Positions 18,497-27,602 are shown, counted from the first letter of the stretch. The stretch: DNA of 64,000 nt from Staphylococcus agnetis (GCF_002901865.1 NZ_PPQF01000025.1:62001-126000), one strand, 5' to 3'. The notes: generated by a model from the letters alone, not told the origin. Translations and numbers: made by a program.

Positions 18497-19327
18497 ATGG
18501 AGGATCGAAATATTAAATGGGATAAAATTTTTTATGGACGAACATGGATTGCGAATATTATAGATACCATTCAAACGAAAGACATTTTAGAAAGTTTTTA
18601 TTTTAAACGGTATTTACTACGTGCAATGATGGCTGGTTTCATCATTAGCATTATTAGTGTATTTGTATTAATGGTAAAAACGACGTTTGCGCCTGACTTA
18701 GGCCCCGGCATTGTAAGTATGATTAGTGCGATAACATTTAGTTTTGCACTCGTATTGATACTGTTCACCAATTCTGAACTACTCACGAGTAACTTTATGT
18801 ATTTTACTGTAGGTTTATATTATAGACTCATAAAACCTTACCGCGTCGGTCATATCTTTATGTTATGTTTTATTGGCAATGTGGTAGGTGCGTTTGTGCT
18901 ATTCAGTTTAATGCGCGCAAGTGATGTGATGACACCAGAGATGGTCACTTTACTCGACAAAATTATAGCGACAAAAATTCATGATTATACATTTCATAAT
19001 ATTTTGGTACGTGCTATTTTCGCTAACTTTTTTATAAATATTACCTTAGTCATTGCGATGCAAATAGATGATATATTAGCTAAAATGTTTGTAATGATGT
19101 TCGGAGTTACGATTTTTGCATTTATGGGCTATGAGCATGTCATTTATAATGCCTGTCTCTTTGCTGCTGGTGTCCTTTATAATATCGAGCATATGGCATT
19201 ATGGCCAATTGCAAAAAATATCATCGCCGCATTTATTGGTAATTACATTGGTGGCGGACTCATTATCGGGTTATTTTATGCCTATTTAAATGATCATGGT
19301 CAATTTAAAGCACATCGTTTTAAATAA
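18497..19327 (+). CDS. Formate/nitrite transporter (FNT) family channel
   Basis: An FNT-fold membrane channel of 276 aa with six helices. Family features include SELLTSNFMY (the ELFTGN-type loop), ILVRAIFANFFINITLVIA (central N-x motif), MFGVTIFAFMGYEHVIYNACLF (F-x2-G-F/Y-EH signature) and IGNYIGGGLIIG (GN-x-GG). AAGGAG precedes the ATG at 18497; the GTG at 18488 lies in that site. The Rex operator and the presence of formate dehydrogenase suggest formate export or import during fermentation, which is an inference. Nitrite or lactate are alternatives. The sequence is a divergent branch of the family. Confidence 0.85.
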   Translation: MEDRNIKWDKIFYGRTWIANIIDTIQTKDILESFYFKRYLLRAMMAGFIISIISVFVLMVKTTFAPDLGPGIVSMISAITFSFALVLILFTNSELLTSNFMYFTVGLYYRLIKPYRVGHIFMLCFIGNVVGAFVLFSLMRASDVMTPEMVTLLDKIIATKIHDYTFHNILVRAIFANFFINITLVIAMQIDDILAKMFVMMFGVTIFAFMGYEHVIYNACLFAAGVLYNIEHMALWPIAKNIIAAFIGNYIGGGLIIGLFYAYLNDHGQFKAHRFK

Positions 19328-19380
19328 ATTGCGGTCACTCTATGTTATAATGAACAAAAAATCCAATGAAGGAGTTCATT

Positions 19381-19719
19381 ATGGAAAAAAGTCGCTTCGT
19401 ACGCGGTGCGATAACCGCCATCTTAATAGGTATCATATTTTATATCGTAAATATGATTCAAAATCAGAGTGACGTCGGTAGCTTGCTGTTACGTACACTA
19501 TTATTTATATGTATTTTTTATATTCTATATATAGTACTTTTTAGCATCTTAAATTCGGATCAACGTAAACGTCAATATGGCCCTCCGCTAATCATTTGTT
19601 TAATTTTAGGCCTATTAATAGGAAATATGATTCAGTTTCCACTTGCTGGCTTTGCTATTGGCTTGCTACTTGCATTACTTATTGGCTATTTCATTGGATG
19701 GTTTAAAAGGAGAAATTGA
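19381..19719 (+). CDS. Membrane protein, unknown function
   Basis: A 112-aa protein with four predicted helices (about 8-25, 34-55, 66-80 and 83-105) and a basic end (GWFKRRN). GAAGGAG precedes the ATG at 19381. The stop shares a base with the ATG of the next small membrane gene (TGATG), so the two are coupled. I recognise no family. Confidence 0.72.
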   Translation: MEKSRFVRGAITAILIGIIFYIVNMIQNQSDVGSLLLRTLLFICIFYILYIVLFSILNSDQRKRQYGPPLIICLILGLLIGNMIQFPLAGFAIGLLLALLIGYFIGWFKRRN

Positions 19720-19904
19720 TGATGTCCACACAAACAATTGGCATTTTAATCATTGTCATACTTTTACTCAGTTTTATTCCGAATATATATCTGTTATATA
19801 AAAGTAAACAACAACATACACCATCGACACGCTATGCATTAATGGTTGGTGTAGATGCAATCTTACTTGTACTTGTAATCACTGCACTTGTTCTTTTAAC
19901 TTAA
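19719..19904 (+). CDS. Small two-helix membrane protein
   Basis: A protein of 61 aa with two helices (about 7-25 and 40-60) and a polar basic loop between them (YKSKQQHTPSTRYA). AAAAGGAG lies six bases before the ATG at 19719; the next codon is also ATG. It is coupled to the preceding membrane gene and ends at a terminator. Function is unknown. Confidence 0.65.
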   Translation: MMSTQTIGILIIVILLLSFIPNIYLLYKSKQQHTPSTRYALMVGVDAILLVLVITALVLLT

Positions 19905-19913
19905 ATATATGAA

Positions 19914-19957
19914 AGCCTTCAAAAATCGTAATATCTACGACTTTTGAAGGCTATTTT
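19914..19957. terminator. Terminator, small membrane operon
   Basis: AGCCTTCAAAA...TCGTA pairs with TACGA...TTTTGAAGGCT (19914-19952, one internal mismatch), followed by TATTTTTAT. It lies between convergent genes. Confidence 0.88.
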
Positions 19958-20148
19958 TATATTTTCCCTTGTAATAAGAAGTAATATGCTAATGTTGCAC
20001 CTATGGCATATAGAATTAGCCCTATCAAACATGAAGTGACGTGCACTTGCATTGGTATATGACGTTGAAATTTAGGGGCGAGCACTAAGTTCCCAAAAAC
20101 AATGATAAGTGGCGCAACAATAAAGAATAAAATCATTTCAACACTCAT
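19957..20148 (-). CDS. Small membrane protein coupled to a HAD phosphatase
   Basis: A 63-aa protein with two helices (about 2-23 and 35-58). Its ATG overlaps the stop of the HAD gene by four bases (ATGA). AAGGTGG precedes it. No family is recognised. Confidence 0.65.
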   Translation of the reverse strand: MSVEMILFFIVAPLIIVFGNLVLAPKFQRHIPMQVHVTSCLIGLILYAIGATLAYYFLLQGKI

Positions 20149-20789
20149 TTTAAGCCACCTTGAAAATAACGTTCTATAATTTTTGATAAATGAATATCTT
20201 TATCCAATAACGTAATTTGGGAAAAATCACTCACTTCTGTCATAGGATTGGTATTCACGATGACATCTAAACCAGCTGTAGCTGCCGCTGTTGCCCCATT
20301 AACCGAATCTTCAATCGCTAAACAATATGTCGGACTAAAATTCAACGCTTGCACAGCGCTTAAATATAACTCCGGATCAGGCTTCACATCTGATACATCT
20401 TCTCTTCCTTTTATCACACTGATATACGGTTGGATACCCAGTTCTTCTACTAAAGGTGCAATATCAGCACGTGCACTGCTTGTAGCAATGGCCATTGGAA
20501 TGTGTCGTGCGTGAAGCTGTTCCATTAACGTTTGAATCCCCGGTCTCAGTGGTAGTTGACCTGCATGACTATGATGCGCTTTATAAATCTCTCTAACTTT
20601 TTGCTCACCAAAAACATCAATTAAATGTTGATGTAAAGCAAGCGCGCGTCCCCCGATATTTGCTCTATAAAAGTCCAATGTTACCGGTGACGCGTTAGCT
20701 TCAATTAAATGTGTATTGATCACTTCATAAAGATGTTGTTCTGTATCTATAATCGTACCATCAAAATCAAAAATGACTGCTCGATACAT
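20145..20789 (-). CDS. HAD-superfamily hydrolase, beta-phosphoglucomutase-like
   Basis: A HAD subfamily IA enzyme of 214 aa. Motif I is FDFDGTIIDTEQ (residues 7-18), motif II ATSSARADIAP near 119, motif III lysine in the KPDPELYL stretch, and motif IV AIEDSVNGATAAATAG near 176. A helical cap lies between motifs I and II. Such proteins are phosphatases of sugar phosphates or phosphoglucomutases; the DGTIIDTE context fits a phosphatase. It is followed by a coupled small membrane gene. Confidence 0.88.
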   Translation of the reverse strand: MYRAVIFDFDGTIIDTEQHLYEVINTHLIEANASPVTLDFYRANIGGRALALHQHLIDVFGEQKVREIYKAHHSHAGQLPLRPGIQTLMEQLHARHIPMAIATSSARADIAPLVEELGIQPYISVIKGREDVSDVKPDPELYLSAVQALNFSPTYCLAIEDSVNGATAAATAGLDVIVNTNPMTEVSDFSQITLLDKDIHLSKIIERYFQGGLK

Positions 20790-20854
20790 GTTGTGCCTCC
20801 TTGAAAACCATTTACATTCAGTGTAGCAAATCTCAACCTATGATTCACGTCTCA

Positions 20855-21682
20855 CTAAAATCCAGGCTCTACTGTCGCAAATTCATAAGTGATAAAATTT
20901 TGTCTATAATACAACGATTCAAACCATTGTCGATTGATTACACCTGAATGTTGATGAGGTAAGTGGTCATGTATGTCCAATATCGTAGGCATATCCGCTT
21001 TTTTTATTGCAAAGGCGTGATGATGCACATACCCTTTTCCAGGTCTCACTTGAGGACCATCTTGTTGTATTAATACAATATCACTGTAAAACCCTTCCTC
21101 ATTGAGCGTATAAATAGTCTCTTCAAAATCTTCACGTTTACGATATCCTAAATGTGCCGTGAGATAATGAGCTGTTGATGCGATATCCTCCACGTGTATT
21201 TCGATTGGCCCCATACCCAAAATCGTTGCAGCCGTAGTCGAAGTTTCTTCATTAGTTATATGCCAATGCGCCGGTAACTTGTAACCTTCATTTGCTATCA
21301 TGACGAAAGATAGCGTTTCTGGATCATCGAAATAAAGCGCATCTTGATGTAAATATATTCCACGTTGTGTTGATATACCATGTTTTTCTAATTTAACCTC
21401 AAATAAATCTAACATGTTACGATCCTGTACTAAGAGTCCTATACGCGCAATCATATTCGTGCCTTTATACACTGTTCCAGCTAATGGAATTTCAAAAAAA
21501 GTTAATAACGTTCCTGGATCACCGCTAGCATTACCATAAAAAATATGCGGCATGGTTTCATTATCTTGATTAACGGTTTCTTTAATTAAATCGAGTCCTA
21601 ATAAGTCTAAATAAAACGCTTTGTTACGTGTGATATTTTTTGTGTACATGGATATATGATGGTGACCTATAATTTTAGACAA
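20855..21682 (-). CDS. VOC-family ring-cleaving dioxygenase (MhqO-like)
   Basis: A glyoxalase/bleomycin-resistance fold protein of 275 aa with two VOC halves. The first begins IIGHHHISMYTKNI with a metal-binding His, and the second MGPIEIHVEDIASTAHYL. HHHAFAIK and FITYEFATVEPG supply further ligands typical of the MhqA/MhqO group, which acts in quinone or electrophile resistance. AAAGGAGTGAG lies before a TTG at 21682, which I take as start. The reading frame continues to an ATG at 21706 lying before that site. It is monocistronic. Confidence 0.83.
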   Translation of the reverse strand: MSKIIGHHHISMYTKNITRNKAFYLDLLGLDLIKETVNQDNETMPHIFYGNASGDPGTLLTFFEIPLAGTVYKGTNMIARIGLLVQDRNMLDLFEVKLEKHGISTQRGIYLHQDALYFDDPETLSFVMIANEGYKLPAHWHITNEETSTTAATILGMGPIEIHVEDIASTAHYLTAHLGYRKREDFEETIYTLNEEGFYSDIVLIQQDGPQVRPGKGYVHHHAFAIKKADMPTILDIHDHLPHQHSGVINRQWFESLYYRQNFITYEFATVEPGF

Positions 21683-21744
21683 ACGACTCACTCCTTTCAT
21701 CTTCAACCATAGTATACTTTTTATATCCTTGTCACGCTATGATT

Positions 21745-22014
21745 TTACATTAACATCACGAAACATACGAGTCCTATCAAAATAATTGAACAAGGAAATG
21801 CAATGGTTTGAAACAAGCGAATTTTACGCATCGATAACTGAGATTTAAGCAAGCATGTTTCAATCAAAAAATTAAATAACGTAATAACAAACGTTAATAC
21901 GATTAATAACGCAACGCCATTATCATATTGGTTCACAAATCCTACTGAAAGCATCATCATCGTAATGAAAAGCGTGAAGGTAATAAAATAGTTTTGTAAT
22001 ATTTTAGTCACCAT
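21745..22014 (-). CDS. Small membrane protein, unknown function
   Basis: An 89-aa protein with three predicted helices (about 6-24, 30-52 and 66-88) and a basic loop (KSQLSMRKIR). AAAGGG stands nine bases before the ATG at 22014. A GTG at 22032 is in frame but inside the ribosome site. No family is recognised. Confidence 0.65.
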   Translation of the reverse strand: MVTKILQNYFITFTLFITMMMLSVGFVNQYDNGVALLIVLTFVITLFNFLIETCLLKSQLSMRKIRLFQTIAFPCSIILIGLVCFVMLM

Positions 22015-22202
22015 ATTCTCAAACCCTTTCACGTTTTAATAAAATTTACTATTAATTTAAAAATATTTTCGCACAACCTAATTCAAATGTAAAGAAGCCC
22101 GAAATGAACGGTGGTGAAAAACAAATTGTTTTAATTTTTTGTTCTTAACACCTCGCTTTTCTGGAAGCAATCAAAGTCATGTTTTCATTTCTCATACAAA
22201 CA

Positions 22203-22246
22203 CCCCAATAAAGTTTTCACTTTTTAAGTGTCCACTTTATTGGGGC
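22203..22246 (-). terminator. Hairpin downstream of the BASS transporter
   Basis: CCCCAATAAAGT (from 22203) pairs with ACTTTATTGGGG (to about 22245), with a second small stem CACTT/AAGTG inside. It lies about 90 nt past the transporter stop and is followed on the minus strand only by TGTTTGT, so it is a weak terminator or an RNA stabiliser. The remaining bases of 22015-22336 show nothing else. Confidence 0.6.
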
Positions 22247-22336
22247 ATATCTTGTTTAGTTGAGTTTTGAGATATACAAAATCGTTATGTCCAAATCCTT
22301 TTTAACTCGCAATGCAACTGAAAGCCCATGTGAGTT

Positions 22337-23299
22337 TTAAACTTTTGTTTGTTTTAAGGGTTTGATGATTTTTTGTTGCTTATCAAAACGTGACGACCAA
22401 TAACGTGCAAGCGTTGGCCCTGTAATACAATGAACAAAACTAAACACCGCTCCCGGTACTGCTGCTAAAGGATTGAAATGTACCGTAGCTAACGAAGCAG
22501 CTAAACTTGAATTTTGCATGCCAACCTCAATAGACAACGTTTTTTTATCTTCATAATTCAATTTAAACAGCGCTGATAACGTATAACCGATCACATACCC
22601 TAAAACATTGTGTAAAATAACGACGGCAAAAATGAGTAAACCTGTTTCTACAATTAATGTTTTACTACTTGCAACAACCGTCCCTAAAATCACCGATATC
22701 GCTATGACAGAGATTAAAGGTAAAATATCATCTGTTTTCTCAGCAACTTTATAAAAAAGTCTTTGAATAACCAATCCTACGATGATTGGGATCAATACAA
22801 TTTTAGATACAGATTCAAACATACTCATAAATGAGACATCCATCCATTGATGTGCCATTAAAAACATCAGTGATGGTGTAACAAATGGAGATAATATCGT
22901 AGATACAGAAGTGACTGCAACCGATAAAGCGACATTGGCTTTCGCTAAGTAACTGATAACGTTACTTGAAGTTCCACCAGGGCAACATCCAACGAGTAAG
23001 ACACCAATGGCTACTTCAGGTGGTAACTGAAATAGTTTTACAATGAAATAAGCAAGTAATGGCATAATTGTGTATTGTAACACCACACCAATAATGACAG
23101 GTTTAGGGTATTTAAATACAATTTTAAAATCTTCTAATCGAATGGATAACCCCATCCCTAACATGACGATACCTAAAAGATAGGGTATCCATGGTGTAAA
23201 AGTAGTAAATGCAGATGGCAAAACAAATCCAATAAAACTTGTTAGCAACATCCATAATAAAAATGTTTTTGAAGCAAATTGTCCAATTTGTCGTAGCAT
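22337..23299 (-). CDS. Bile acid:sodium symporter (BASS) family transporter
   Basis: A sodium-coupled organic anion transporter of 320 aa with about nine or ten helices. The BASS signature GVLLVGCCPGGTSSNVISYLAKANVALSVAVT sits near residues 90-125 and the EVGMQNSSLAASLA block near 252. Substrates in bacteria include pantoate, keto acids and other carboxylates, and none can be chosen here. GAGGTGAC precedes the ATG at 23299; the GTG at 23308 overlaps it. Confidence 0.9.
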   Translation of the reverse strand: MLRQIGQFASKTFLLWMLLTSFIGFVLPSAFTTFTPWIPYLLGIVMLGMGLSIRLEDFKIVFKYPKPVIIGVVLQYTIMPLLAYFIVKLFQLPPEVAIGVLLVGCCPGGTSSNVISYLAKANVALSVAVTSVSTILSPFVTPSLMFLMAHQWMDVSFMSMFESVSKIVLIPIIVGLVIQRLFYKVAEKTDDILPLISVIAISVILGTVVASSKTLIVETGLLIFAVVILHNVLGYVIGYTLSALFKLNYEDKKTLSIEVGMQNSSLAASLATVHFNPLAAVPGAVFSFVHCITGPTLARYWSSRFDKQQKIIKPLKQTKV

Positions 23300-23479
23300 T
23301 GTTGTCACCTCGTTATTATTTTAATATTCAGAATATTAACACAATGAATAACGAATGACAACACTATTTATGTAAATAAAATAGGAATGCGAAATGTTTA
23401 CGTCTTTAGTCCTAATGCTTTTTGAAATTTAGAATGATACAATAGATTTAATAAATCACATTTAAAAAGAGGAAATGTC

Positions 23480-24010
23480 ATGCTTATTGATAAATTAGAA
23501 AGCTATACCCTTCATATCTCTGAGTTAAATCGACGCAAACATCGAGCTCAATTAAGTCAATTGTTAAAACATGTGAATCTACCTTCTCCACTTCAACACG
23601 AATTTATTAAGACTCAGAAAACGTATGTACTTCGTGTACATATTCAAAAACAGACATTACCCTATTTGCTGAGCTTTTTAGGATTCCATCACTATGTTAT
23701 TTATCAAGTGATTCGTTCAAAATTCGAACAAGAATTGATACCTTTTGATCAACTCGCATTGACAGAGCGTCGTTTTGAATTTTACATTGATGGCTTAACA
23801 GACCCATTTATTAAAGATAAAGTCATTGATATTCTTCACCATGGTACAACGCTACAATTAAAATATACTATACGTAAAAATATTTTAACTTTAACATCAA
23901 CACTTGAAGAAGCAGGCACAATGTTAAGTCTATTAGCGTGTCACCATATTGATATCTATCAAGCATACGCGCCGTCACATCCACAATCTCATATTACGCG
24001 TATCTCATAA
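23480..24010 (+). CDS. Unknown protein made of two related repeats
   Basis: A 176-aa cytosolic protein I do not recognise. It shows an internal duplication with a period of about 85 residues. LLSFLGFHHYVIYQ at 63-76 corresponds to MLSLLACHHIDIYQ at 148-161, and the preceding stretches (YTLHISEL near 9 and FEFYIDGL near 99; YVLRVHI near 49 and NILTLTS near 134) line up as well. Each half predicts a beta-alpha-beta-beta-alpha-beta (ferredoxin-like) pattern with an HH pair, perhaps a ligand or metal site. AGAGGA precedes the ATG. It is a single gene with its own terminator at about 24113. Confidence 0.75.
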   Translation: MLIDKLESYTLHISELNRRKHRAQLSQLLKHVNLPSPLQHEFIKTQKTYVLRVHIQKQTLPYLLSFLGFHHYVIYQVIRSKFEQELIPFDQLALTERRFEFYIDGLTDPFIKDKVIDILHHGTTLQLKYTIRKNILTLTSTLEEAGTMLSLLACHHIDIYQAYAPSHPQSHITRIS

Positions 24011-24112
24011 AAGTTTTGAGCTTTAAATTAAATAATATAGACGATTTGCCAATGATGAATCTTTTTAAATACACGATGGTAATCACGATCAAGCATTGAC
24101 TTTAAAATTTTT

Positions 24113-24152
24113 AAAACCTGCAAAATTCATTCTCCAGAATTTTGCAGGTTTT
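24113..24152. terminator. Bidirectional terminator
   Basis: A perfect 16-bp stem (24113-24128 with 24137-24152) centred on CCTGCAAAATTC lies between convergent genes. Confidence 0.88.
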
Positions 24153-24167
24153 ATGTTGAACTCGAGG

Positions 24168-24677
24168 CTACTGCCCTGATTCATTGAGTGTTTGTTCTTC
24201 AATATACCGCTGCATCGTATCAAACATATTTTCAAAACCGTGTACAGTACTATCATGATATTCTTTCTTTTTTTGTTTATATTCAAGTTGCGTTAAACGT
24301 CTTTCTTTAGGCACTTCACTTTTGTAGAAAAATGTCATTTGTGTAATGCCCGGACTGCGTTCTTCGAAGTACACATTGATATCGTCTTGTTGATCACTGA
24401 AATCAGGCATTTGAATCGTTAAACAAAGGTGTTCTCCTGGAATTAATGTTTGATAAGTACCTTCTACACGTATTTTTTTACCTTGGCGTTGGTCAATAAT
24501 TAAATAGTGACCCCCTTCAGTCACATCACTTTCGATTGTTTTATTCGATCTTGATGTAGTCATAAACCAGTGACGCAACATTTCAGGATCTGTCCAAGCT
24601 TGATAAGCAAACTCAGGTGAAGTTTTTAATAATCGAACTATTTTAACTTCGACCCGTTCATTTTGCGTATTATTCAT
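24168..24677 (-). CDS. SRPBCC/AHSA1-domain protein
   Basis: A 169-aa START-like protein of the activator-of-Hsp90-ATPase-1 family. Features are TSPEFAYQAWTDPEMLRHWF near the N-terminus, GGHYLIIDQRQGKKIRVEGTYQTLIPGEHL in the middle and the C-terminal HGFENMFDTMQRYIEEQ helix. Such proteins bind small hydrophobic ligands in a deep cavity; the ligand is not predictable. GAGGAGA precedes the ATG at 24677; the frame continues to 24722 without a site. Confidence 0.85.
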   Translation of the reverse strand: MNNTQNERVEVKIVRLLKTSPEFAYQAWTDPEMLRHWFMTTSRSNKTIESDVTEGGHYLIIDQRQGKKIRVEGTYQTLIPGEHLCLTIQMPDFSDQQDDINVYFEERSPGITQMTFFYKSEVPKERRLTQLEYKQKKKEYHDSTVHGFENMFDTMQRYIEEQTLNESGQ

Positions 24678-24935
24678 GGCGATTCTCCTCACTTTAAAAC
24701 CTTTTTCTCTATCATTAAACATCCTATTTATGATTCATTACCATATCTTACTAAAATGTGTATGCATCATAGTATTATAAACATTGCATCGCGCTTAAAA
24801 GTCTCCCATTTAGAGATTGAGTGACACTATCTTCTCATCTAATAGAAGGTGTACCATTATCACTGCACTATGAACTGTTATCGTTGCAATCTCACTATAT
24901 TCCTTCATTATACCCTTTAGCCATTTATATACATA

Positions 24936-26234
24936 CTATTTGCTTTTAAGTCTTGGTAAGTTAAAGATGATGGCTACAATCCCACATAAAGCTAACATTA
25001 CTGGATAAATAGAATATGGGACTAACATCACAGGTGAAATACCCGCAACACCTGCTGCTGCAATCAGCTGTGGGCTATAAGGGATAAAACCTTGCCATGC
25101 ACTACCAAAAATATCTAAAATGCTGGCCGATTTACGTCGATCGATTTCATATTCATCAGCGATATCTTTGGCTAATGGACCTGACATAATAATAGAAATC
25201 GTATTATTTGCAGTAGAAATGTCCGCCACACTTACGAGACTTGCAATACCAAATTCTGCGCCTCTACGTGATTTAATTTTACTTTTCACTTTGTGCAATA
25301 GCCAATTAATCCCACCATTATGCTCAACAAGTCCTATCATTCCACCAATTAAGAGCGCGATGATTGCAATATCTTCCATCCCCACTATACCTTCTGAAGC
25401 AGCTTTTAAAAACCCTGCTAAATTAAACGAACCGTCAGCAATGCCTATTATTCCAGATAGTAAAATCCCACCTAACAATACGAGCACGACATTAATGCCT
25501 ATTAAAGCTAATATCAATACAAGTAAATAAGGGATGATTTTAATAAAATTGTAATCATAACTTTGTCCATGATTAACGTGGTTACCGAGTGTAAGTATCC
25601 ATAAAATGATGATTGTAATCATCGCACCCGGTAAAACGATACGAAAATTCACTTTAAATTTATCTGCCATTTGTGTACGTTGCGTTCTCACTGCCGCAAT
25701 GGTCGTATCAGAAATCATCGATAAATTATCGCCAAACATCGCACCACCTACCACAGTAGCCATCGCTAATGCAGCTGGAATGTCTGTCGCTTGACTCAAC
25801 CCAAATCCTACAGGCGCTATCGCTGCCACTGTTCCAACCGATGTTCCCATCGATATCGAAACAAACATACAAATAATAAACAACCCTACTATCAATAAAT
25901 TTTGTGGAATCATCGACAATCCAAAATTGACAATAGATTCAACACCGCCCATTTTTTCAGCAGTTTTAGAAAAAGCACCTGCTAATATAAAAATAAACAT
26001 CATTAAAATAATATTAGGATGACCAGCACTTTTTGCGAACACTTCAACTTTGTGCGCAAAATTTTCTTTTCGGTTCATCAATAGCGCCATAATTACACCA
26101 ATAATTGCTGCTACATTGAGCGGCATAAATGTAAAATCTTTCGTAATTATACCTGCGCCTAAAAATATACAAATAAATACAACTAAAGGTAGTAAAGCCC
26201 AACCATTCATTTTATCTTTAAAATCTGTAGACAT
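24936..26234 (-). CDS. NhaC-superfamily transporter, probable methionine transporter MetT
   Basis: A polytopic transporter of 432 aa with about eleven helices in the Na+/H+ antiporter NhaC superfamily. Landmarks are KSAGHPNIILMMFIFILAGAFS, MGTSVGTVAAIAPVGFGLS, GGAMFGDNLSMISDTTIAA and the C-terminal ADISTANNTISIIMSGPLA. The gene is preceded by an S-box SAM riboswitch with terminator. In Firmicutes, NhaC-type genes under S-boxes are predicted methionine transporters (MetT). Methionine uptake is therefore a better call than sodium-proton exchange; this is inference from regulation. GAGGAG precedes the ATG. Confidence 0.85.
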   Translation of the reverse strand: MSTDFKDKMNGWALLPLVVFICIFLGAGIITKDFTFMPLNVAAIIGVIMALLMNRKENFAHKVEVFAKSAGHPNIILMMFIFILAGAFSKTAEKMGGVESIVNFGLSMIPQNLLIVGLFIICMFVSISMGTSVGTVAAIAPVGFGLSQATDIPAALAMATVVGGAMFGDNLSMISDTTIAAVRTQRTQMADKFKVNFRIVLPGAMITIIILWILTLGNHVNHGQSYDYNFIKIIPYLLVLILALIGINVVLVLLGGILLSGIIGIADGSFNLAGFLKAASEGIVGMEDIAIIALLIGGMIGLVEHNGGINWLLHKVKSKIKSRRGAEFGIASLVSVADISTANNTISIIMSGPLAKDIADEYEIDRRKSASILDIFGSAWQGFIPYSPQLIAAAGVAGISPVMLVPYSIYPVMLALCGIVAIIFNLPRLKSK

Positions 26235-26247
26235 TTTTTCTCCTCAC

Positions 26248-26422
26248 AAAAATTAAGGTCAAACTCTAATAGTACATCATGCGCATACATACTATTAGGG
26301 CTTGACCTGATATCGTTTCTCGAACTTCTTATCTTCAGCCTCAAAGCTTCTGGAATTGGCACACGCATGACCATGTTGCCGAAGTTTCAAAGGGCCAGTC
26401 CCTCCACTTCTCTTGATATGAA
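26248..26422 (-). promoter_or_regulatory. SAM riboswitch (S-box) with terminator
   Basis: On the minus strand the aptamer core is clear: ATCAAGAGAAGTGGAGGG, ACTGGCCC, GAAACTTCGGCAACA and later GTGCCAATTCCAG. The closing P1 stem pairs 26415-26419 with 26310-26314. After it comes a 19-bp terminator hairpin (26290-26308 with 26256-26274) ending in TAATTTTT, just before the ribosome site of the transporter. The 5' arm of that hairpin overlaps the region following P1, so an antiterminator switch is likely. High SAM should turn the gene off. Confidence 0.95.
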
Positions 26423-26474
26423 GTATTTAATTTTACTGTTAAACTTTACATGAAATTTTGTGATTCGTCAATCT

Positions 26475-27602
26475 CTATGATGATTTCAAAATGAGTTGAA
26501 TGGCATTTACGAAATAGTCTGTGACATTTTCAAAAATACGTTCATCTGGTTGATATAACGGATGATGTAAAGGATAGTCACTTTCGGAGCCTATCATAGC
26601 AAAATAACTTGGTGCTATCGCCTGATAACCCGAAAAATCTTCTCCTATTGTCAGTGGACGCACCAACTCCGCAACATCATAGCCCGCTTCTTTAGCGGCT
26701 TGAACTGCGAGCTTATGGAGCGCCTCTTCATTATTAACAGCTTTAGTTATTTTGAGATACTCTAAATCAATCTTAGTGTCAAATTGTGTAGCAACACCTT
26801 TGCAAATTTGTTTCATACGTGTTTCAACTTTTAGCTGTGTGTCATGGTCAAATGTACGTACAGTTCCCTCTACGATTGCATGATCAGGAATGACATTCCA
26901 TGTCTGTCCACTGTGAATTTGACCAATAGTTACAACTGCTTCCTCGTAGGGAGCAATATTACGACTCACAATACTTTGAAAACTTTGAATCAATTGTGCC
27001 ACGATGATACTCGGATCTTTAGCATCTTGCGGCATCGCCGCATGGGCTCCTTTAGCATGAACGATAATTTTAAAGCGATCAACATTTGATGTCATGATTC
27101 CAATTTTAGAGCGCCACTGACCTACTTTTAAAGTTGGATCATTATGAAATCCTAAGATGGCTTTTGCACCATTTAAGACACCTGTTTCCACTACACGGTT
27201 TGCACCAAACCCGAGTTCTTCAGAAGCTTGAAAGATGATACGCACACGACCATTTAATTTAGATTCCATCGTTTTAAGTCGTTCCACTGTGCCAAGTACA
27301 CTCGCCATATGAATATCATGACCGCACGCATGCATCACGCCCTCAGTACGCGATTTAAATGCAACAGTCGCTTGTTCATGGATTGGAAGTGCGTCAATAT
27401 CAGACCGTATCGCAATCATTGAATCACCTTGCCCTACTTCTGCAATCAAACCTGTTTGAAGTGGAACATCCAAAATTGACACATCCATATCTCGTAATAT
27501 CGCTTTTAATCTTTTAGTTGTTTGAAACTCTTCATTAGAACGCTCGGGATACATATGAAAGTGACGTCTCCATGAGACCATTTGATCAAACCGATAAGAC
27601 AT
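26475..27602 (-). CDS. M20-family amidohydrolase/deacetylase
   Basis: A metal-dependent M20D peptidase/amidohydrolase of 375 aa, related to hippurate hydrolase, N-acyl-amino-acid hydrolase and acetyldiaminopimelate deacetylase. The order is: RRHFHMYPERSNEEFQT, AIRSDIDALPIHE, MHACGHDIHMASVLG (metal ligands), IFQASEELGFGA (catalytic Glu pair), a dimerisation insert with VHAKGAHAAMPQDAKD, and IGEDFSGYQAIAPSYFAMIG. GGGGGAG precedes the ATG. It lies upstream of the S-box transporter on the same strand but outside its leader, so it is probably separately transcribed. Confidence 0.87.
   Translation of the reverse strand: MSYRFDQMVSWRRHFHMYPERSNEEFQTTKRLKAILRDMDVSILDVPLQTGLIAEVGQGDSMIAIRSDIDALPIHEQATVAFKSRTEGVMHACGHDIHMASVLGTVERLKTMESKLNGRVRIIFQASEELGFGANRVVETGVLNGAKAILGFHNDPTLKVGQWRSKIGIMTSNVDRFKIIVHAKGAHAAMPQDAKDPSIIVAQLIQSFQSIVSRNIAPYEEAVVTIGQIHSGQTWNVIPDHAIVEGTVRTFDHDTQLKVETRMKQICKGVATQFDTKIDLEYLKITKAVNNEEALHKLAVQAAKEAGYDVAELVRPLTIGEDFSGYQAIAPSYFAMIGSESDYPLHHPLYQPDERIFENVTDYFVNAIQLILKSS

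Noticed and set aside
18294..18563. An 89-codon frame before the FNT gene
   Set aside because: It crosses the Rex operator and promoter, has no ribosome site, and runs into the FNT gene in another frame.
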